The position numbers were made by a program, and so were the translations under genes. The notes beneath the pieces are model-generated. The model did no database searches, had not been told where the DNA came from, and was given only the letters and a program-made list of their open reading frames with translations. A DNA stretch of 35,685 bases from Streptomyces kebangsaanensis. GTDB taxonomy: Bacteria > Actinomycetota > Actinomycetes > Streptomycetales > Streptomycetaceae. This document shows positions 34,901 to 35,685 of the stretch, in pieces (position 1 is the stretch's first letter; every line of letters begins with the position of its first letter). The DNA lies in assembly GCF_001906585.1 (NCBI RefSeq), contig NZ_JUJA01000162.1:35038-70722 (forward strand), given 5' to 3'.

Positions 34901-35676
34901 ACGTCCGCGTCCTGGCCACCCTGGACGAGACCACCTACCAGGGCGGCAGGATGAAGGGCGACCACCCGATCGCCTGGTGCCACGCCTACCAGGGCGGCCG
35001 CTCCTTCTACACCGGCCTCGGCCACACCAAGGAGTCCTACGCCGAGGACGGCTTCCGCAGTCACCTGCTCGGCGGCCTGAAGTACGCCACCGGCCAGGAG
35101 AAGGCGGACTGCAAGCCGCGCACCGGCTACCGGGACCTGTTCAACGGCCACACCCTCGACGGCTGGAAGCAGGCCGGACCGGGCGGCTTCACCGTCAAGG
35201 ACGGCGCACTGCACTCCGAGGGCGGCATGGGCCTGCTCTGGTACCAGGCCAAGGAGTTCACGTCCTACTCCCTGAAGCTGGACTGGAAGATGCAGGGCGA
35301 CGACAACTCCGGTGTCTTCGTGGGCTTCCCCGCCTCCGACGACCCCTGGTCGGCGGTGAACAAGGGCTACGAGATCCAGATCGACGCGACCGACGCGCCG
35401 GACCGGACCACCGGATCCGTCTACTCCTTCCAGTCGGCGGACATCAAGGCGCGTGACCGCGCGCTGCGCCCGCCGGGGAAGTGGAACAGCTACGAGATCC
35501 GCGTCGAGGGCCAACGCATCCAGGTGTTCCTCAACGGAGTCAAGATCAACGACTTCACCAACAAGGACCCGGAGCGGATGAGGAACGGCTACATCGGACT
35601 CCAGAACCACGGACCGTCCGACCACGTGTCGTTCCGCAACATCCAGATCAAGGAACTGCCCGCCAAGGGCGCCTAG
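31978..35676 (+). CDS. Secreted multidomain glycoside-oxidising enzyme: GSDH-PKD-Ig-CBM6-ThuA-DUF1080
   Basis: This 1232-residue secreted protein starts at GTG 31978 with GGAGGG six bases upstream; the frame is open further upstream, but that part covers the isomerase gene. A signal peptide (about 1-35) begins HRKRRRFRKALALL and may be Tat-type. A PQQ-type glucose/sorbosone dehydrogenase propeller follows (about 45-490), with H188 in CCHVGGDIDFD and R282 in GFRNPFRF as likely active-site residues. Then come PKD (about 496-580, WDFGDGTTGTG), an Ig-like domain (581-690), CBM6 (about 693-815), ThuA (about 825-1040, GGGYMGVHAAADTEYDW) and a C-terminal DUF1080 domain (about 1050-1230, YRDLFNGHTLDGW), a family that includes 3-keto-glycoside hydrolases. 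Inference: it oxidises a glycoside and cleaves the keto product on one polypeptide outside the cell. The substrate is unknown. Confidence 0.9.
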   Translation: MHRKRRRFRKALALLTGSLLAGTSLALAAPPASAAAPAARPAAAAAEDFQQITLAKGAAEVGEPMSLAVLPDRSVLHTSRDGTLRLTDAQGNTSVAGKLAVYNHDEEGLQGIGVDPDFAENRFVYLYYAPPLNTPPGDAPENGTAADFAPFDGVNRLSRFVLKQDGTLDLASEKNVLEVAASRGICCHVGGDIDFDKDGNLYLSTGDDSNPFASDGYTPIDERSNRNPAFDAQRTSGNTNDLRGKILRIKVKPDGSYDVPEGNLFAPGTPKTRPEIYAMGFRNPFRFSIDKPTGHIYIGEYGPDAGSANPNRGPSGMVEFNRVTKPGNYGWPYCVGKNEAYVKYDFATKQSGAAFDCSAPKNTSPNNTGLVDLPPAEPAWIDYDGGSVPEFGTGSESPMGGPVYRYDPDLNSAVKFPESYDGDFFAGEYGRRWIKRIVHDDDGTVRSINPFPWSGTQVMDMAFGPDGALYVLDYGLSWFGGDENSALYRIENVTNGHAPTVTATSDRTSGKAPLKVSFSAKGSDADGDALTYGWDFGDGTTGTGQSPQHTYRANGTYTATVTVTDPTGYTATANVHVVVGNTAPTVTFQTPADGALFEFGDTIPFKVKVTDPEDKKIDCSKVTVRYILGHDNHGHPVTSANGCEGTITAPADGEHDPNANIFGVLDAEYTDNGGGGQAPLTTHAQIVLQPRHRQAEHFSSQSGIRTYEKTQAHGGKTVGDIDNGDWISFKPYNLSGAQTLTARVSSGGAGGYLEVRTGGPNGTLHGSGVVPVTGSWETFQSVDIPLGKLPKNTTELYLVFKGGDGALYDLDDFMISDKKPAKNAKRVLVFSKTAGFRHDSIGTGVQTLKDLGGQSGITVDATEEAKQFTTANLARYDAVVFLSTTGTVLDADQKQAFEKYIAGGGGYMGVHAAADTEYDWPFYGGLVGAYFNSHPQIQKATVRVPEHDHPATKDLDDAWERTDEWYDYRSNPRDNVRVLATLDETTYQGGRMKGDHPIAWCHAYQGGRSFYTGLGHTKESYAEDGFRSHLLGGLKYATGQEKADCKPRTGYRDLFNGHTLDGWKQAGPGGFTVKDGALHSEGGMGLLWYQAKEFTSYSLKLDWKMQGDDNSGVFVGFPASDDPWSAVNKGYEIQIDATDAPDRTTGSVYSFQSADIKARDRALRPPGKWNSYEIRVEGQRIQVFLNGVKINDFTNKDPERMRNGYIGLQNHGPSDHVSFRNIQIKELPAKGA

Positions 35677-35685
35677 AACGGCGGC

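Noticed and set aside
32029-35625. 1198-codon minus-strand open frame opposite the secreted multidomain enzyme
   Set aside because: Antisense shadow; the plus strand encodes six recognisable domains.

Overview
The window is about 36 kb of very GC-rich, gene-dense DNA from an actinobacterium, almost certainly Streptomyces. The signs are frequent GTG and TTG starts, ATGA/GTGA stop-start overlaps, secreted cellulases carrying CBM2 modules, and the actinobacterial cellobiose-repressor (CebR) operator. No rRNA, tRNA, CRISPR array or intact mobile element was seen.

Region 1 (1-10.5 kb) is a plant cell-wall degradation island. It holds the 3' end of a PL11 rhamnogalacturonan lyase, a GH74 xyloglucanase, a GH48 reducing-end cellobiohydrolase, a GH5 endoglucanase and a GH6 non-reducing-end cellobiohydrolase. 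The last four all carry a CBM2 and together form a complete cellulose/xyloglucan set. GH48 and GH5 diverge from a shared promoter region with a perfect 14-bp CebR box on the GH48 side and a degraded one on the GH5 side. A 210-bp near-palindrome (MITE-like) sits between GH48 and GH74.

Region 2 (10.6-15.7 kb) is ordinary metabolism: a histidine-rich-tailed SAM methyltransferase, an aldo/keto reductase, a long-chain acyl-CoA synthetase and an SBF-like transporter. The last two diverge from a region with a 29-bp imperfect palindrome.

Region 3 (15.7-21.8 kb) begins with two abutting transposase remnants (IS5-like and IS1182-like). A tightly coupled urease operon ureA-B-C-F-G-D plus a urea channel follows. 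There is no ureE, and UreG has a His-rich N terminus. All nickel ligands of UreC are present.

Region 4 (22.0-24.0 kb) holds fdhD and a divergent, stand-alone FabH-type ketosynthase.

Region 5 (24.0-35.7 kb) is the most interesting part. A ROK repressor precedes a ribose-type ABC importer operon (ATPase, permease, Tat lipoprotein) that continues into a Gfo/Idh/MocA dehydrogenase and a TIM-barrel isomerase. After a terminator comes a 1232-residue secreted protein combining a PQQ-type sugar dehydrogenase, PKD and Ig-like domains, CBM6, ThuA and a DUF1080 (3-keto-glycoside hydrolase type) domain. The ROK gene and this large gene share a promoter architecture: a palindrome with arms actttgtcc/ggaaaaagt and, exactly 46 bases downstream in both, the string GCTACsGTCCC. 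I infer one regulon for oxidative (3-keto) glycoside catabolism, an alternative to classical hydrolysis, located beside the cellulases.
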